DNA from: an uncultured Prevotellaceae bacterium
Lineage (GTDB): Bacteria > Bacteroidota > Bacteroidia > Bacteroidales > Bacteroidaceae
DNA length: 59,833 nucleotides
Direction: 5' to 3'
NCBI GenBank assembly: GCA_900314985.1
Contig: OMXL01000034.1
Span: forward strand, 1-59,833
The notes under the pieces are model-generated. The model was given only the letters and a program-made list of their open reading frames with translations, was not told the DNA's origin and did not search any database. This document shows, in pieces, positions 35,932-47,868 of the stretch; position 1 is the stretch's first letter; each line of letters opens with the position of its first letter. Position numbers and translations under genes: made by a program.

Positions 35932-38546
35932 TGAAGAAACTATTTATTATATTTGCTGTGACATGTAGCCTGTCGGCTGCTGCCCAGCAGTTGCCGTATA
36001 AAAATCCGAATCTGTCGGCTAACGAACGTGCCAAGGATTTGTGTGGTCGTCTGACATTAGAGGAGAAGGCGATGCTGATGTTGGACGAGAGTCCTGCCAT
36101 TCCCCGCTTGGGTATCAAGAAGTTCTTCTGGTGGAGTGAGGCGTTGCATGGTGCTGCCAATATGGGTAATGTCACTGTATTCCCAGAACCAGTAGCTATG
36201 GCATCGTCGTTTAATCCCGCCTTGCTGTATAAGTGCTTCGACATCGCCTCCACCGAGTTCCGTGCACAATATAACCACCGCCTCTATGATTTGGGTGGTG
36301 AGGATATGAAGATGCGCAGTCTGTCGGTATGGACACCCAACGTCAACATCTTCCGTGACCCCCGTTGGGGCAGAGGACAGGAGACCTATGGTGAAGACCC
36401 TTACCTGACCAGTGTGATGGGCGATGCTGTAGTTCGTGGTTTGCAGGGCGACCCGCTGGTTGGCCAAACCGGTCAACACAAATACCGTAAGCTGTGGGCA
36501 TGTGCCAAACACTATGCCGTACATAGTGGTCCAGAATACACGCGCCACTCGGCCAATCTGACAAATGTGCCGGTGCGTGACTTCTGGGAGACCTATATGC
36601 CAGCCTTCAAGCATCTGGTAACCAAGAGTGATGTCCGTGAGGTGATGTGTGCCTACCAGCGTCTGGACGATGATCCCTGCTGTGGCTCTAACCGTCTGTT
36701 GCAGCAGATTCTGCGCGATGAGTGGGGCTTTAAATACCTGGTGGTCAGTGACTGTGGCGCTATCAGTGACTTCTATGAGTCTCACAAGAGCTCGTCATCA
36801 CCCGTTACTGCCTCTGCCAAGGCAACACTGGCTGGTACTGACGTGGAGTGTGGCTATGGCTACGCTTACCGCAGCATCCCCGAGGCTGTGCGTCGTGGAC
36901 TGATTACCGAGGCAGAGGTCGACAAGCACGTCATCCGACTGTTGGAAGGCCGCTTCGACCTCGGCGAGATGGATGACCCCTCACTCGTGGAGTGGTCGAA
37001 GATACCGTATTCGGCTATGAGCACCAAGGAGTCTGCAAAGATTTCCCTCGATATGGCGCGCCAGAGCATTGTGCTGCTGAAAAACCTCCCCAACCCCTCC
37101 CAAGGAGGGGCTCCCATACTTCCACTCAATAAAAAAGAACGCATTGCCGTCATCGGTCCCAATGCTGATAACGAACCCATGATGTGGGGTAACTACAACG
37201 GTACGCCCAACAAGACCGTGACCATCCTTGACGGCATCAAGGCCAAGGCGAAGAAGGTGTTCTATGCCCAGGGTTGTGACCTGACCTATGACAAAGTGAT
37301 GGAGTGCCATCTGGCTACGGAGTGTACTGCTCCCGACGGCAAGAAGGGTTTGAAGGGAACCTTCTGGACGAATACTAAGATGGAGGGCAAGCCCTTCACT
37401 ACGGAATACTATACCAAACCGCTGGCAGTGACCACCAATGGTATGCATGTCTTTGCCGCAAACCTGCCTATTGAGGACTTCTCGGCCAAGTATGAGACGA
37501 CCTTCGCACCCAAGGAGGCTGGCGAGTATGTGCTGAACGTAGAGGGTACCGGTGAGTTTGAGGTGTTGGTAAATGGTAGTCGCAAGGCGTACCACCGCAT
37601 CTGGCGTTCTACACCTACCCGTACTGTGCTAAATGCTAAGGCTGGCGAGAAGTACCAGATTGAGGTGCGCTTCAAGACTGTCAAGACCTGGGGCGCAGGC
37701 ATGAAGATCAATGTGGCTCGTGAGCTGCCTATCGACTATCAGCAGACCATTGCCCAGCTGAAGGGTATCGACAAGGTTATCTTTGTCGGTGGTATTGCTC
37801 CCAGCTTAGAGGGTGAGGAGATGCCAGTAGATATCGAAGGTTTCAAAGGTGGTGACCGTACCAATATTGAACTGCCTAAGGTGCAGCGTGAGTTCCTGAA
37901 GGCACTGAAGGCTGCAGGCAAGCAGGTCATCTTTGTCAACTGTTCAGGTTCGGCGATTGCACTGGAGCCAGAAGTTCAGACGTGCGACGCCATCGTACAG
38001 GCTTGGTATCCTGGTCAGGAGGGTGGCACGGCTGTAGCTGACGTACTCTTCGGTGATGTCAATCCCAGCGGTAAGTTGCCCGTCACCTTCTATAAGCGTA
38101 GCGACCAGTTGCCCGACTATGAGGACTACTCCATGAAGGGTCGTACTTATCGTTACTTCAATGATGCCCTGTTCCCCTTCGGCTATGGACTGAGCTATAC
38201 GACCTTCGAGGTGGGTGAGGCTGCCATTGAATCCGAGGGAACTGGATTCCGCGTGGCGGTAACTGTGAAGAACACGGGTAAGCGTGACGGTACGGAAATC
38301 GTACAGGTGTATATCCGCAATACCGCCGACAAAGAAGGTCCGCTGAAGACGCTCCGTGCTTTCAAACGTGTCGATGTCAAGGCAGGACAGACCGTCGCTG
38401 AGACGATATCTCTCAGTCGCGAGAGCTTTGAGGGCTGGGATAGCGAGACTAATACCATGCGTGTCAAGCCCGGTAAGTACGAGGTACTGGTGGGTAACAG
38501 TTCTATGGACAAGGACCTGCAGCACCTGACCGTTCAAATACAATAA
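35931..38546 (+). CDS. GH3 beta-xylosidase with PA14 insert
   Basis: 871 residues, signal peptide MKKLFIIFAVTCSLSAAA. It hydrolyses xylo-oligosaccharides to xylose in the periplasm. The GH3 barrel shows RWGRGQETYGEDP, KHYAVHSG and nucleophile Asp 274 in VVSDCGAI. The second domain has IAVIGPNAD, and a PA14-like insert spans about 470-600 (GLKGTFWTN, WRSTPTRTV). The C-terminal fibronectin-like domain (VAVTVKNTGKRDGTEIVQVY) is standard. Odd: residues around 385-397 (LPNPSQGGAPILP) are encoded by a REP-like palindrome at 37083-37115, an apparent in-frame insertion between the domains. The ATG at 35925 lies in the repeat, so 35931 is preferred. Specificity for xylose is inferred from context. Confidence 0.93.
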   Translation: MKKLFIIFAVTCSLSAAAQQLPYKNPNLSANERAKDLCGRLTLEEKAMLMLDESPAIPRLGIKKFFWWSEALHGAANMGNVTVFPEPVAMASSFNPALLYKCFDIASTEFRAQYNHRLYDLGGEDMKMRSLSVWTPNVNIFRDPRWGRGQETYGEDPYLTSVMGDAVVRGLQGDPLVGQTGQHKYRKLWACAKHYAVHSGPEYTRHSANLTNVPVRDFWETYMPAFKHLVTKSDVREVMCAYQRLDDDPCCGSNRLLQQILRDEWGFKYLVVSDCGAISDFYESHKSSSSPVTASAKATLAGTDVECGYGYAYRSIPEAVRRGLITEAEVDKHVIRLLEGRFDLGEMDDPSLVEWSKIPYSAMSTKESAKISLDMARQSIVLLKNLPNPSQGGAPILPLNKKERIAVIGPNADNEPMMWGNYNGTPNKTVTILDGIKAKAKKVFYAQGCDLTYDKVMECHLATECTAPDGKKGLKGTFWTNTKMEGKPFTTEYYTKPLAVTTNGMHVFAANLPIEDFSAKYETTFAPKEAGEYVLNVEGTGEFEVLVNGSRKAYHRIWRSTPTRTVLNAKAGEKYQIEVRFKTVKTWGAGMKINVARELPIDYQQTIAQLKGIDKVIFVGGIAPSLEGEEMPVDIEGFKGGDRTNIELPKVQREFLKALKAAGKQVIFVNCSGSAIALEPEVQTCDAIVQAWYPGQEGGTAVADVLFGDVNPSGKLPVTFYKRSDQLPDYEDYSMKGRTYRYFNDALFPFGYGLSYTTFEVGEAAIESEGTGFRVAVTVKNTGKRDGTEIVQVYIRNTADKEGPLKTLRAFKRVDVKAGQTVAETISLSRESFEGWDSETNTMRVKPGKYEVLVGNSSMDKDLQHLTVQIQ
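37084..37115. repeat. REP-like palindrome inserted in the GH3 coding sequence
   Basis: CCCCTCC-CAA-GGAGGGG (37094-37110) with CCTCCCCAA before and CTCCC after. C-rich intergenic palindromes of this kind occur in Bacteroidetes; here one is in frame within GH3. Confidence 0.7.
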
Positions 38547-38564
38547 TCCAATAATCCATTTAAT

Positions 38565-41003
38565 ATGAAAAAACTATTAGTACTCATCTCCGTGGTATGC
38601 TCCTTGCCACTGGCGGCACAGGACTACACGCTGTGGTATGACAAACCTGCCGCCCACTGGCTGGAGGCACTGCCTGTCGGTAACTCCCAACTGGGCGCCA
38701 TGATCTATGGCGGTACCGATACCGAAGAGATACAACTCAACGAAGAAACCTTCTGGAGTGGTTCACCCCATAACAACGACAGTCCTGCTGCCAAGGCCCA
38801 CCTGCAAGAGGTGCGCGACAGCATCTTTGCCGGTAAGGAGGAAGCTGCCCACAAGATTATCGACCAGTATTTCTTCAAGGGTCCTCACGGCATGCGTTTC
38901 CTGCCGGTGGGTAGCGTGAAGCTGTCGTTAGGTCATAAGGATGTGACGGACTACCGTCGCGAACTGAACATCGGTACGGCACTGAATACCACCTCATATA
39001 TTTATAAAGGTGTGAAGTACGAGCGTACCGTTTTTGCCTCTCTTGCCGACCATGCCGTCATCGTACGACTGACAGCCTCGAAGAAGGGTGCCCTGTCGTT
39101 TGGTCTTACCTTCGGAAGTCCATTGGAACACAAGGTGGAGACAGTCGATGGCATGCTGACGGCTACCGTCAAGAATGCAGAGCACGAGGGTATCAAGGGC
39201 GGCCTCACTGCCGAGTGCCGTGTGAAGATAGAGACCGATGGCCGCTGTAGTGGTACCAGCGTGAGCGATGCAACGACGGCTACGCTGTATATCGTGGCAG
39301 CCACCAACTATATCAATTATCACGATATTAGCGGCAATCCTGCCCAGAAGAATGATGCCACCCTGCTTGCCCTGCAGGGAAGAAGCTACAAGCAGCTGCT
39401 GAAAGCCCACCTGCAGAAGTACCATGAGCAGTATGACAGGGTAGAGCTGACGTTAGGACCCGCAGAAAAATCTGCGGGAGTAGTGGCTACTGCTGCGCTG
39501 CCTACTGACCAGCGTCTGGCGCGCTTTGACGGCAGCGACTTGGGACTCGTTGCCCTGATGATGCAGTACGGCCGTTACCTGCTGATATCCAGTTCGCAGC
39601 CTGGTGGACAGGCTGCCAACCTGCAAGGTGTATGGAATGACAAGGTCTATGCCATGTGGGACTCGAAATACACTATCAATATCAATGCTGAGATGAACTA
39701 CTGGCCGTCGCTGGTGGGTAACCTCGTCGAAAACCAGGAACCGTTGCTCACCTTGACGCGCGACCTCAGTGAGACGGGTCGTAAGACTGCCCAGGTGATG
39801 TATGGCTGTAAGGGTTGGGTGGCTCACCATAATACTGACCTGTGGCGTGTCGCTGGACCTATCGACGGTACCACATGGGGCATGTTCCCCACAGGTGGAG
39901 CATGGTTGACGACCCACATCTGGCAGCAGTACCTGTTTACAGGCGATAAGCAGTTGTTGCGCGACTATTACCCCGTGATGAAGGGTGCTGCCGACTTCCT
40001 GCTGGACTACCTGGTGGCTCATCCCACCTACGGATGGCTGGTGACAGCACCGACGGTATCGCCAGAGCATGGCCCCATCGGTAAACATACCACGGTGACG
40101 GCTGGCTCTACCATGGATAACCAGATTGTCTTCGACGTGCTGAGTCAGACTGCTCAGACCGCTCGTATCCTTGGTGAGGATGCGTCTTACATCAGCCGTC
40201 TTACTTCTGCCCTCGCTAAGCTTCCTCCCATGCAGGTAGGTAAGTATGGACAGTTGCAGGAGTGGCTGTGGGACGGTGACGATCCTGTTGACCAGCATCG
40301 TCATGTGTCTCACCTCTATGGACTGTATCCCTCTAACCAGATATCGCCGTTTACGCACCCCGACCTGTATACGGCTGCTGCCACCACACTGACGCAGCGT
40401 GGTGACCAGGCTACGGGCTGGAGCCTGGGGTGGAAGACCAATCTGTGGGCCCGTCTGTTGGATGGTAACCATGCCTATACGATTATCAAGAATATGCTCC
40501 GTATTCTGCCTGACGACAGTAAGATGAGACAGTATCCTGACGGTCGTACTTATCCGAACCTGTTTGATGCCCATCCACCTTTCCAGATTGATGGTAACTT
40601 TGGTGTGGCTGCCGGTATCTGTGAGATGCTGTTGCAGAGTCACGACGGTGCGGTACATCTGTTGCCCGCCCTGCCCGACGACTGGCAGCAGGGTAGCGTC
40701 AAGGGACTGAGAGCCCGTGGCGGCTTTATCGTGGATGAAGAGTGGAGCGAAGGTAAACTTCGCTCGGTGAGCATCCGTAGTACCATCGGCGGTACGCTGC
40801 GCCTGCGTTCGTATGTGCCACTGAAAGGTAAGGGTCTGCGCCCTGCTCAGGGTGGTTGCCCCAATGAACTGTTGGCTCCCGCTACTATCAAGCAGCCGCT
40901 GCATTCTCCTGAATTGAAAGAGATGAAGGAGAAGATACTGCCGACCGTCTATGAGTACGACCTCGACACGACACCTGGAAAAACTTATAAGCTGAAGATA
41001 TGA
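38565..41003 (+). CDS. GH95 alpha-L-fucosidase/alpha-L-galactosidase
   Basis: 812 residues, signal peptide [20 protein letters not shown]95 family: N-terminal sandwich with [19 protein letters not shown] and [11 protein letters not shown]; (alpha/alpha)6 barrel with [18 protein letters not shown] (catalytic Glu region), [17 protein letters not shown]-terminal sandwich with LLPALPDDW and GLRARGGF. Family members remove alpha-1,2-L-fucose, and some xylan-locus members (Bacteroides ovatus) remove L-galactose from complex cereal xylan, which fits this locus. No sorting tail, so periplasmic. Its stop overlaps the start of GH31 by 4 bp (ATGA), which implies translational coupling. Family is certain; sugar preference is inferred. 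Confidence 0.93.
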   Translation: MKKLLVLISVVCSLPLAAQDYTLWYDKPAAHWLEALPVGNSQLGAMIYGGTDTEEIQLNEETFWSGSPHNNDSPAAKAHLQEVRDSIFAGKEEAAHKIIDQYFFKGPHGMRFLPVGSVKLSLGHKDVTDYRRELNIGTALNTTSYIYKGVKYERTVFASLADHAVIVRLTASKKGALSFGLTFGSPLEHKVETVDGMLTATVKNAEHEGIKGGLTAECRVKIETDGRCSGTSVSDATTATLYIVAATNYINYHDISGNPAQKNDATLLALQGRSYKQLLKAHLQKYHEQYDRVELTLGPAEKSAGVVATAALPTDQRLARFDGSDLGLVALMMQYGRYLLISSSQPGGQAANLQGVWNDKVYAMWDSKYTININAEMNYWPSLVGNLVENQEPLLTLTRDLSETGRKTAQVMYGCKGWVAHHNTDLWRVAGPIDGTTWGMFPTGGAWLTTHIWQQYLFTGDKQLLRDYYPVMKGAADFLLDYLVAHPTYGWLVTAPTVSPEHGPIGKHTTVTAGSTMDNQIVFDVLSQTAQTARILGEDASYISRLTSALAKLPPMQVGKYGQLQEWLWDGDDPVDQHRHVSHLYGLYPSNQISPFTHPDLYTAAATTLTQRGDQATGWSLGWKTNLWARLLDGNHAYTIIKNMLRILPDDSKMRQYPDGRTYPNLFDAHPPFQIDGNFGVAAGICEMLLQSHDGAVHLLPALPDDWQQGSVKGLRARGGFIVDEEWSEGKLRSVSIRSTIGGTLRLRSYVPLKGKGLRPAQGGCPNELLAPATIKQPLHSPELKEMKEKILPTVYEYDLDTTPGKTYKLKI

Positions 41004-43324
41004 AAAAAAGACTATTATTGGCAGCTGCATGGCTGCTGACAACAGCCTGTTGGGCACAGCAGGTGAAGGTGGAATTTATGACCCCCTCCATTGTCCATAT
41101 TGTAAAAGGTGAAGCGACATCGTCGCTGGTTGTTATCGCCAAGCCTGAGCAGTTGGACGTCAAGCAGAAAGGGAATACTTGGTCGAGTAGTGTACTCACC
41201 GTCAAGCAGGACGCCCAGGGAAACCTAATCTTCCTCACCGCCAAAGGTAAGGTGCTGCTGAGAGAGAAATCGTGTGACGTGATTGAGGCACGTCAGACCT
41301 TTACCCTCGACAAGGATGAGGCTATCTACGGTTTGGGAACCATCCAGAACGGTAAGATGAACCGTCGTGGTGAGACAAAGCGTATGGAACAGTCGAACTT
41401 AGAGGATTTCCAGAATGTGCTGCAGAGCATCAAGGGCTGGGGGCTCTATTGGGAGAACTATTCACCGACGCTGTTTGAGGATAATGCCAACGGCATGACC
41501 TTTGATGCTGAGGTAGGCAAGGGTGTCGACTACTATTTTATGTATGGTGGCAGTGCCGACGGCGTCATCGCCCAGATGCGCTGGCTGACGGGCGATGTGC
41601 CGATGTTCCCCTTGTGGACTTACGGCTTCTGGCAGTCTAAGGAGCGCTATAAGACGGCTGCAGAAACAGAGAGCATCGTTGATAAGCACCGTGCCTTGAA
41701 CGTACCCTTGGATGGTATCATCCAGGACTGGCAGTATTGGGGCTCGAACTACCTGTGGAATGCTATGGACTTCCTGTCAGAGGATTTTGTTAATGGTCCA
41801 CAGATGATTAAGAACGTACATCGGAAGCATGCCCACTTCATGATTAGCATCTGGGCGAGTTTCGGTCCACAGACCCAGCAGTATCGTGAACTGGCAGAGA
41901 AGAATCTGCTGTTGCCTTTCGAGACCTGGCCGCAGAGTGGCCTGTCGCATATTTGGCCCCCACGCAAGGACTATCCATCGGGTGTGAAGGTGTATGATGC
42001 CTTCAGTCCTGAGGCTCGTGCCATCTACTGGAAACACTTGAAGCGTCTCTATGACTATGGTACAGATGCCTGGTGGATGGACTCTACCGATCCCGACTTC
42101 TTCAATCCAAGAGAGAGTGACTATGCGCACAAAGTATATGGCGGTACCTGGCGCTCACAGCGTAATGCCTTCCCGTTAGAGACGGTGCGTGGCATCTACC
42201 AATCACAACGTAAGGATGACCGTGGCAAGCGTATCTTCATCATGACGCGCTCCAGCTATGCTGGTCAGCAGCACTATGGTTCTAATATGTGGAGTGGTGA
42301 TGTCAACTCATCATGGGACATGCTGCGCAAGCAGGTGCCTGCCGGACTGAGCTTCTCGTTGACGGGTAATCCTAACTTCAATACGGACATTGGTGGCTTC
42401 TTCTGCAATGCCTATAACACCCTTGGCCCTGCTTCTGCTCCCCGCAATCCACAGTATCAGGAGTTGTATGTCCGTTGGATGCAGTATGGTCTGTTCTGTC
42501 CTGTCTTCCGTAGCCATGGTGCCGACGCTCCCCGTGAGATCTGGCAGTTTGGCAAGAAGGGTGAGCCCGTCTATGATGCTATCGAGAAGCAGATCCGTCT
42601 GCGCTACCGTCTGCTACCTTATTTATATAGCACCGCCTGGCAGGTGACCAGCAACAACGACAGCTATATGCGTCCGCTATTTGCCGACTTCGCCCAAGAC
42701 AAGAAGGTCTGGGATATGACCGACGAGTTTATGTTTGGCCGTAGCATCTTGGCTGCTCCCATCGTCAATCCGCAATATACGGAGGAGAAGATAATCCGTA
42801 CCGATGCGATGACAGGATGGGACAGACAAGAAGTGAATAGTGAAAAGGGAATAGTGAATAGTGATTTCACTGTACCAAAGACTGCTACGAAGTATCTGCC
42901 CAAGGGTGCTACTTGGTATGACTACTGGACAAACAAGCAGTATAATGGTGGACAGCATGTCACTCTTGAGACTTCGTTCGACCGCGTGCCGATGTTCGTG
43001 CGTGCTGGTAGCATTCTGCCATTAGGCCCTGAGATGCAGTATGTCGGTGAGAAGAGCTGGGACAACTTGGAGCTGCGCATCTACCCAGGAGCTGATGGTT
43101 GTTTTACGCTCTATGAGGACGAAGGCGACAGTTACAACTACGAGAAAGGAGCTTATAGCACGATTGCTTTCCAGTGGAACGACCGCACCCGTACACTGAC
43201 CATCGCTGACCGTCAGGGAAGCTATCCAGGCATGCTGCAAAGTCGCCAGTTTACCCTGGTATTGCCTGATGGCAAACAGCAGACGGTGCGTTATGATGGT
43301 ACAAAGCTGACCATTCGATTGTAA
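41000..43324 (+). CDS. GH31 alpha-xylosidase/alpha-glucosidase-like enzyme
   Basis: 774 residues, signal peptide [19 protein letters not shown]. It has an N-terminal sandwich ([17 protein letters not shown]), a GH31 barrel with DWQYWG, nucleophile Asp 361 in WWMDSTDPD, acid/base about Asp 434 in [10 protein letters not shown], and FNTDIGGFF, then distal sandwiches ending [19 protein letters not shown]. Related enzymes in arabinoxylan loci remove terminal alpha-linked xylose or galactose. Last gene of the five-gene operon. Odd: residues about 612-624 ([13 protein letters not shown]) are encoded by a heptamer repeat array (42833-42867) within the barrel-to-sandwich region. The terminator at 43372-43403 follows. 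Substrate is not settled by sequence. Confidence 0.92.
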   Translation: MKKRLLLAAAWLLTTACWAQQVKVEFMTPSIVHIVKGEATSSLVVIAKPEQLDVKQKGNTWSSSVLTVKQDAQGNLIFLTAKGKVLLREKSCDVIEARQTFTLDKDEAIYGLGTIQNGKMNRRGETKRMEQSNLEDFQNVLQSIKGWGLYWENYSPTLFEDNANGMTFDAEVGKGVDYYFMYGGSADGVIAQMRWLTGDVPMFPLWTYGFWQSKERYKTAAETESIVDKHRALNVPLDGIIQDWQYWGSNYLWNAMDFLSEDFVNGPQMIKNVHRKHAHFMISIWASFGPQTQQYRELAEKNLLLPFETWPQSGLSHIWPPRKDYPSGVKVYDAFSPEARAIYWKHLKRLYDYGTDAWWMDSTDPDFFNPRESDYAHKVYGGTWRSQRNAFPLETVRGIYQSQRKDDRGKRIFIMTRSSYAGQQHYGSNMWSGDVNSSWDMLRKQVPAGLSFSLTGNPNFNTDIGGFFCNAYNTLGPASAPRNPQYQELYVRWMQYGLFCPVFRSHGADAPREIWQFGKKGEPVYDAIEKQIRLRYRLLPYLYSTAWQVTSNNDSYMRPLFADFAQDKKVWDMTDEFMFGRSILAAPIVNPQYTEEKIIRTDAMTGWDRQEVNSEKGIVNSDFTVPKTATKYLPKGATWYDYWTNKQYNGGQHVTLETSFDRVPMFVRAGSILPLGPEMQYVGEKSWDNLELRIYPGADGCFTLYEDEGDSYNYEKGAYSTIAFQWNDRTRTLTIADRQGSYPGMLQSRQFTLVLPDGKQQTVRYDGTKLTIRL
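42833..42867. repeat. Heptamer repeat inside the GH31 coding sequence (5 units)
   Basis: GTGAATA, GTGAAAA, GGGAATA, GTGAATA, GTGATTT, the same units as the intergenic arrays at 19396, 47819 and 49370, read in frame. Confidence 0.85.
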
Positions 43325-43349
43325 CAATAAGGAACGGATTGTCCGTTCA

Positions 43350-43416
43350 TGATACATCAGCCAAAGAGTTTGTAACACCAGCAATTGCCGGTGTTACTTT
43401 CTTTTTGTAACTTTGC
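43350..43416 (+). promoter_or_regulatory. Xylan operator 5 and -7 box of the GH10-CE1 operon
   Basis: Operator 43350-43377: TGATACA, TCAGCC, AAAG, AGTT, TGTAACA. The -7 box TAACTTTGC at 43408-43416 is 58 bp from the first TG. The second half-site is also the left arm of the upstream terminator. Confidence 0.75.
43372..43403 (+). terminator. Terminator of the GH31-ending operon, overlapping operator 5
   Basis: GTAACACC (43372-43379), 10-nt loop, GGTGTTAC (43390-43397), then TTTCTTTTT, ending 5 bp before the next -7 box. Confidence 0.85.
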
Positions 43417-43440
43417 AAACGTAATTATGAGAACTATTAA

Positions 43441-45663
<2,223 letters not shown>

Positions 45664-45665
45664 CT

Positions 45666-45735
45666 TTGAACATTGAGCTTTGAACATTGAGCTTTGAACA
45701 TTGAGCTTTGAACATTGAGCTTTGAACTTTGAACA
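45666..45735. repeat. Heptamer tandem repeat, units TTGAACA/TTGAGCT alternating (10 units)
   Basis: TTGAACA and TTGAGCT alternate four times, then TTGAACT and TTGAACA, filling most of the gap between GH10-CE1 (stop 3 bp earlier) and the next ATG at 45749. It is effectively a 14-bp repeat built from 7-bp units. Confidence 0.95.
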
Positions 45736-45748
45736 TTATAATGTGAGA

Positions 45749-47836
45749 ATGAAGCTAACTATTATATCAACTGTTGTTCTGTGCTTGGCGGCGTCTGCTG
45801 CCCAAGCACAGAACCCTATTATTCGCGACCAGTTCACTGCCGACCCTACGGCACGCGTATTTAATAATAAGGTGTACCTGTATCCGTCGCACGACATCCT
45901 GCCGCCTGCTGGACAGCGACAGGATTGGTTCTGTATGGAGGACTACCATGTATTCTCTTCAGAGAACCTCACTGACTGGACAGATCACGGAGTGATTGTT
46001 ACCCAGAATAAAGTACCCTGGGTACGTCCTGACTCTTATTCCATGTGGGCTCCCGACTGTGTGGAACGCAATGGTAAGTACTATTTCTATTTCCCCTCTG
46101 CTCCTAAAAGTGGTATGGGCTTCGGTATCGGTGTAGCTATTGCTGACCGTCCTGAGGGACCGTTCATCTGTGAGCCAGAGCCTATCAAGGGTATCAGTGG
46201 TATTGACCCCTGTGTGCTCCAGGCTTCTGATGGTAATGCCTACATCTTCTGGGGCGCTGGCCGTTGTGCCAAGCTCAAGCCCAACATGAAGGAGCTTGCT
46301 GACGATACACCTAAGGAGAAGGTGAAGTTTGGCAATCGTGAGTTTGAAATGTATGGTGTCAACTGTTTGAAGGGTCTGCCCAGCCGTCAGGCCGAAGGTC
46401 CCTTTGCCTTTGAGGCTAACGGTTGGTATTACCTGACCTATCCGTATGTCCGTGAGAATACGGAGGTGCTTGGTTATGCGATGAGTAAGAACCCCATGGG
46501 TCCTTATGAGTATAAAGGGCTGATCATGTCCGAGCAGCCTAACGGCTGTTGGACTAATCACCATAGCATCGTCAACTACAAGGGCCAGTGGTACTTGTTC
46601 TACCACCACAACTACTTCTCACCGCGTGATGACAAGCGTCGCTCCGCATGTATCGAGAAGCTTTATTTCAACGCCGACGGTACTATCCAGGAAGTCAAGC
46701 AGACCATGCGTGGCGTCGGTATTAATAAGGCTACTGAGAAGATAGAGATTGACCGCTACAGCACTGCCAGCAGTGATGTGACGACAGCGCTCATCGATAC
46801 TGTCAATACCTTCCGCAGCTATCAGGCTACCCTGCCTACCAAAGGCAGCTGGCTGAAGTATAACGATGTAGACTTCGCTCCTGTGAAAGATGCCTATCTT
46901 ATCGTTAATGCCAAGGCAGCAGGAAATAGTGAGTTCTGCATCCGTGAGAAGAATGCCAAGGGTAAAGTGATTGCACGCATTCCTATGAATGTCGTTAGTC
47001 AGATGGGTATGTTCCGTCGTGACCAGAGCAATCAGTGGCTCACGCAGACTGTTAATTTAGAATATGTCCCCAAAGGTGTTACTGATTTGGTGGTCACTTG
47101 TGAGGGTGATGCTGCTGTCAGCGTCAACTGGATTCAGTTCAAGAACCGCTATAACTACTTCCAGCCTGTTGCAGCCAATGCACCTGCTGCACAGCCTGAT
47201 GCCAACGGCTTTATCCGTCGCTGGATGTTGCTGGAGCCCGTTGACTATAATGTACGCTCAAATACTATCCTGACTGAGAGCTATCTGAACGAGAACCTCA
47301 ACAAGCAGTATTTCAAGGGTCAGTTTGACGATAAGAAGCTGCCTCGCGATGGTGAGAAGGTTACTGCTACAGGCATCACACAGGCTGGTGGTCCAAGAGA
47401 TACGAGAATGCAGACAGGTCCAGTCCAGACCAAGGAGGTCAAGCAGACCCTGCGCTGGCATGCACTGGAGAGTGAGAGCTATAATGTCAAGGTGTTCCGT
47501 TTTGCTGAGGCTAACGGCTGTCAGCCTTATAACTCTCTCTTCTGGGGCGTCACCGTCATCGACTGTCCTGAGGAGATGACCGATGTCCGTCTGGCTATCG
47601 GCTCTAATGGTGCCTCTATGTGGTGGCTCAATGGTGAGCGCGTGCTGACACTGGATGGTGACCGCCGTATGGTGGAGGACGACTGCGTATCACAGCGTCT
47701 GACACTGAAGAAGGGGCGCAACGTGCTGCGCTTTGCGCTGGTCAACGGTCCTGGCCTGAGTGATCTGTGTGCCCGTTTCATTGACGAGCAAGGAAAGCCA
47801 GTGACGGGCTACACCCTAGTGAATAGTGTAAAGTGA
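45749..47836 (+). CDS. GH43 enzyme with CBM6-like and C-terminal sandwich domains
   Basis: 695 residues, signal peptide MKLTIISTVVLCLAASAAQA. GH43 propeller: Asp base in FTADPTARVFNN, SMWAPDCVERNGKYYFYFP, pKa Asp in ISGIDPCVLQ, acid Glu in QAEGPFAFEANGWYYLTYP. A CBM6-like domain follows (about 335-480, SWLKYNDVDFA), then a further jelly-roll-like domain (about 500-690, with LAIGSNGASMWWLNGERVL). The likely role is arabinofuranosidase or beta-xylosidase in the periplasm. Frames beginning at 45722 start from a TTG inside the repeat, so 45749 is the start. The last residues and the TGA stop are encoded by a GTGAATA-type array. Substrate not resolved. Confidence 0.9.
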   Translation: MKLTIISTVVLCLAASAAQAQNPIIRDQFTADPTARVFNNKVYLYPSHDILPPAGQRQDWFCMEDYHVFSSENLTDWTDHGVIVTQNKVPWVRPDSYSMWAPDCVERNGKYYFYFPSAPKSGMGFGIGVAIADRPEGPFICEPEPIKGISGIDPCVLQASDGNAYIFWGAGRCAKLKPNMKELADDTPKEKVKFGNREFEMYGVNCLKGLPSRQAEGPFAFEANGWYYLTYPYVRENTEVLGYAMSKNPMGPYEYKGLIMSEQPNGCWTNHHSIVNYKGQWYLFYHHNYFSPRDDKRRSACIEKLYFNADGTIQEVKQTMRGVGINKATEKIEIDRYSTASSDVTTALIDTVNTFRSYQATLPTKGSWLKYNDVDFAPVKDAYLIVNAKAAGNSEFCIREKNAKGKVIARIPMNVVSQMGMFRRDQSNQWLTQTVNLEYVPKGVTDLVVTCEGDAAVSVNWIQFKNRYNYFQPVAANAPAAQPDANGFIRRWMLLEPVDYNVRSNTILTESYLNENLNKQYFKGQFDDKKLPRDGEKVTATGITQAGGPRDTRMQTGPVQTKEVKQTLRWHALESESYNVKVFRFAEANGCQPYNSLFWGVTVIDCPEEMTDVRLAIGSNGASMWWLNGERVLTLDGDRRMVEDDCVSQRLTLKKGRNVLRFALVNGPGLSDLCARFIDEQGKPVTGYTLVNSVK

Positions 47837-47853
47837 ATAGTGAAAAGTTTAAA
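47819..47853. repeat. Heptamer tandem repeat at a gene junction (5 units)
   Basis: GTGAATA, GTGTAAA, GTGAATA, GTGAAAA, GTTTAAA. The upstream GH43 stop (47834-47836) lies in the third unit, so the final VNSVK residues come from the array. Confidence 0.85.
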
Positions 47854-47868
47854 ACAGACATTATAACA

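Noticed and set aside
35669-36253. Minus-strand frame rich in FNVQCST repeats
   Set aside because: It is a translation of the TTGAACR heptamer array (three heptamers make seven codons), flanked by antisense of GH115 and GH3.
39453-41057. 534-codon minus-strand frame opposite GH95
   Set aside because: It is the antisense of a well-supported GH95 gene, with low-complexity composition and no recognisable domain. A similar 467-codon frame opposite SusD 1 (13131-14534) was rejected for the same reason.
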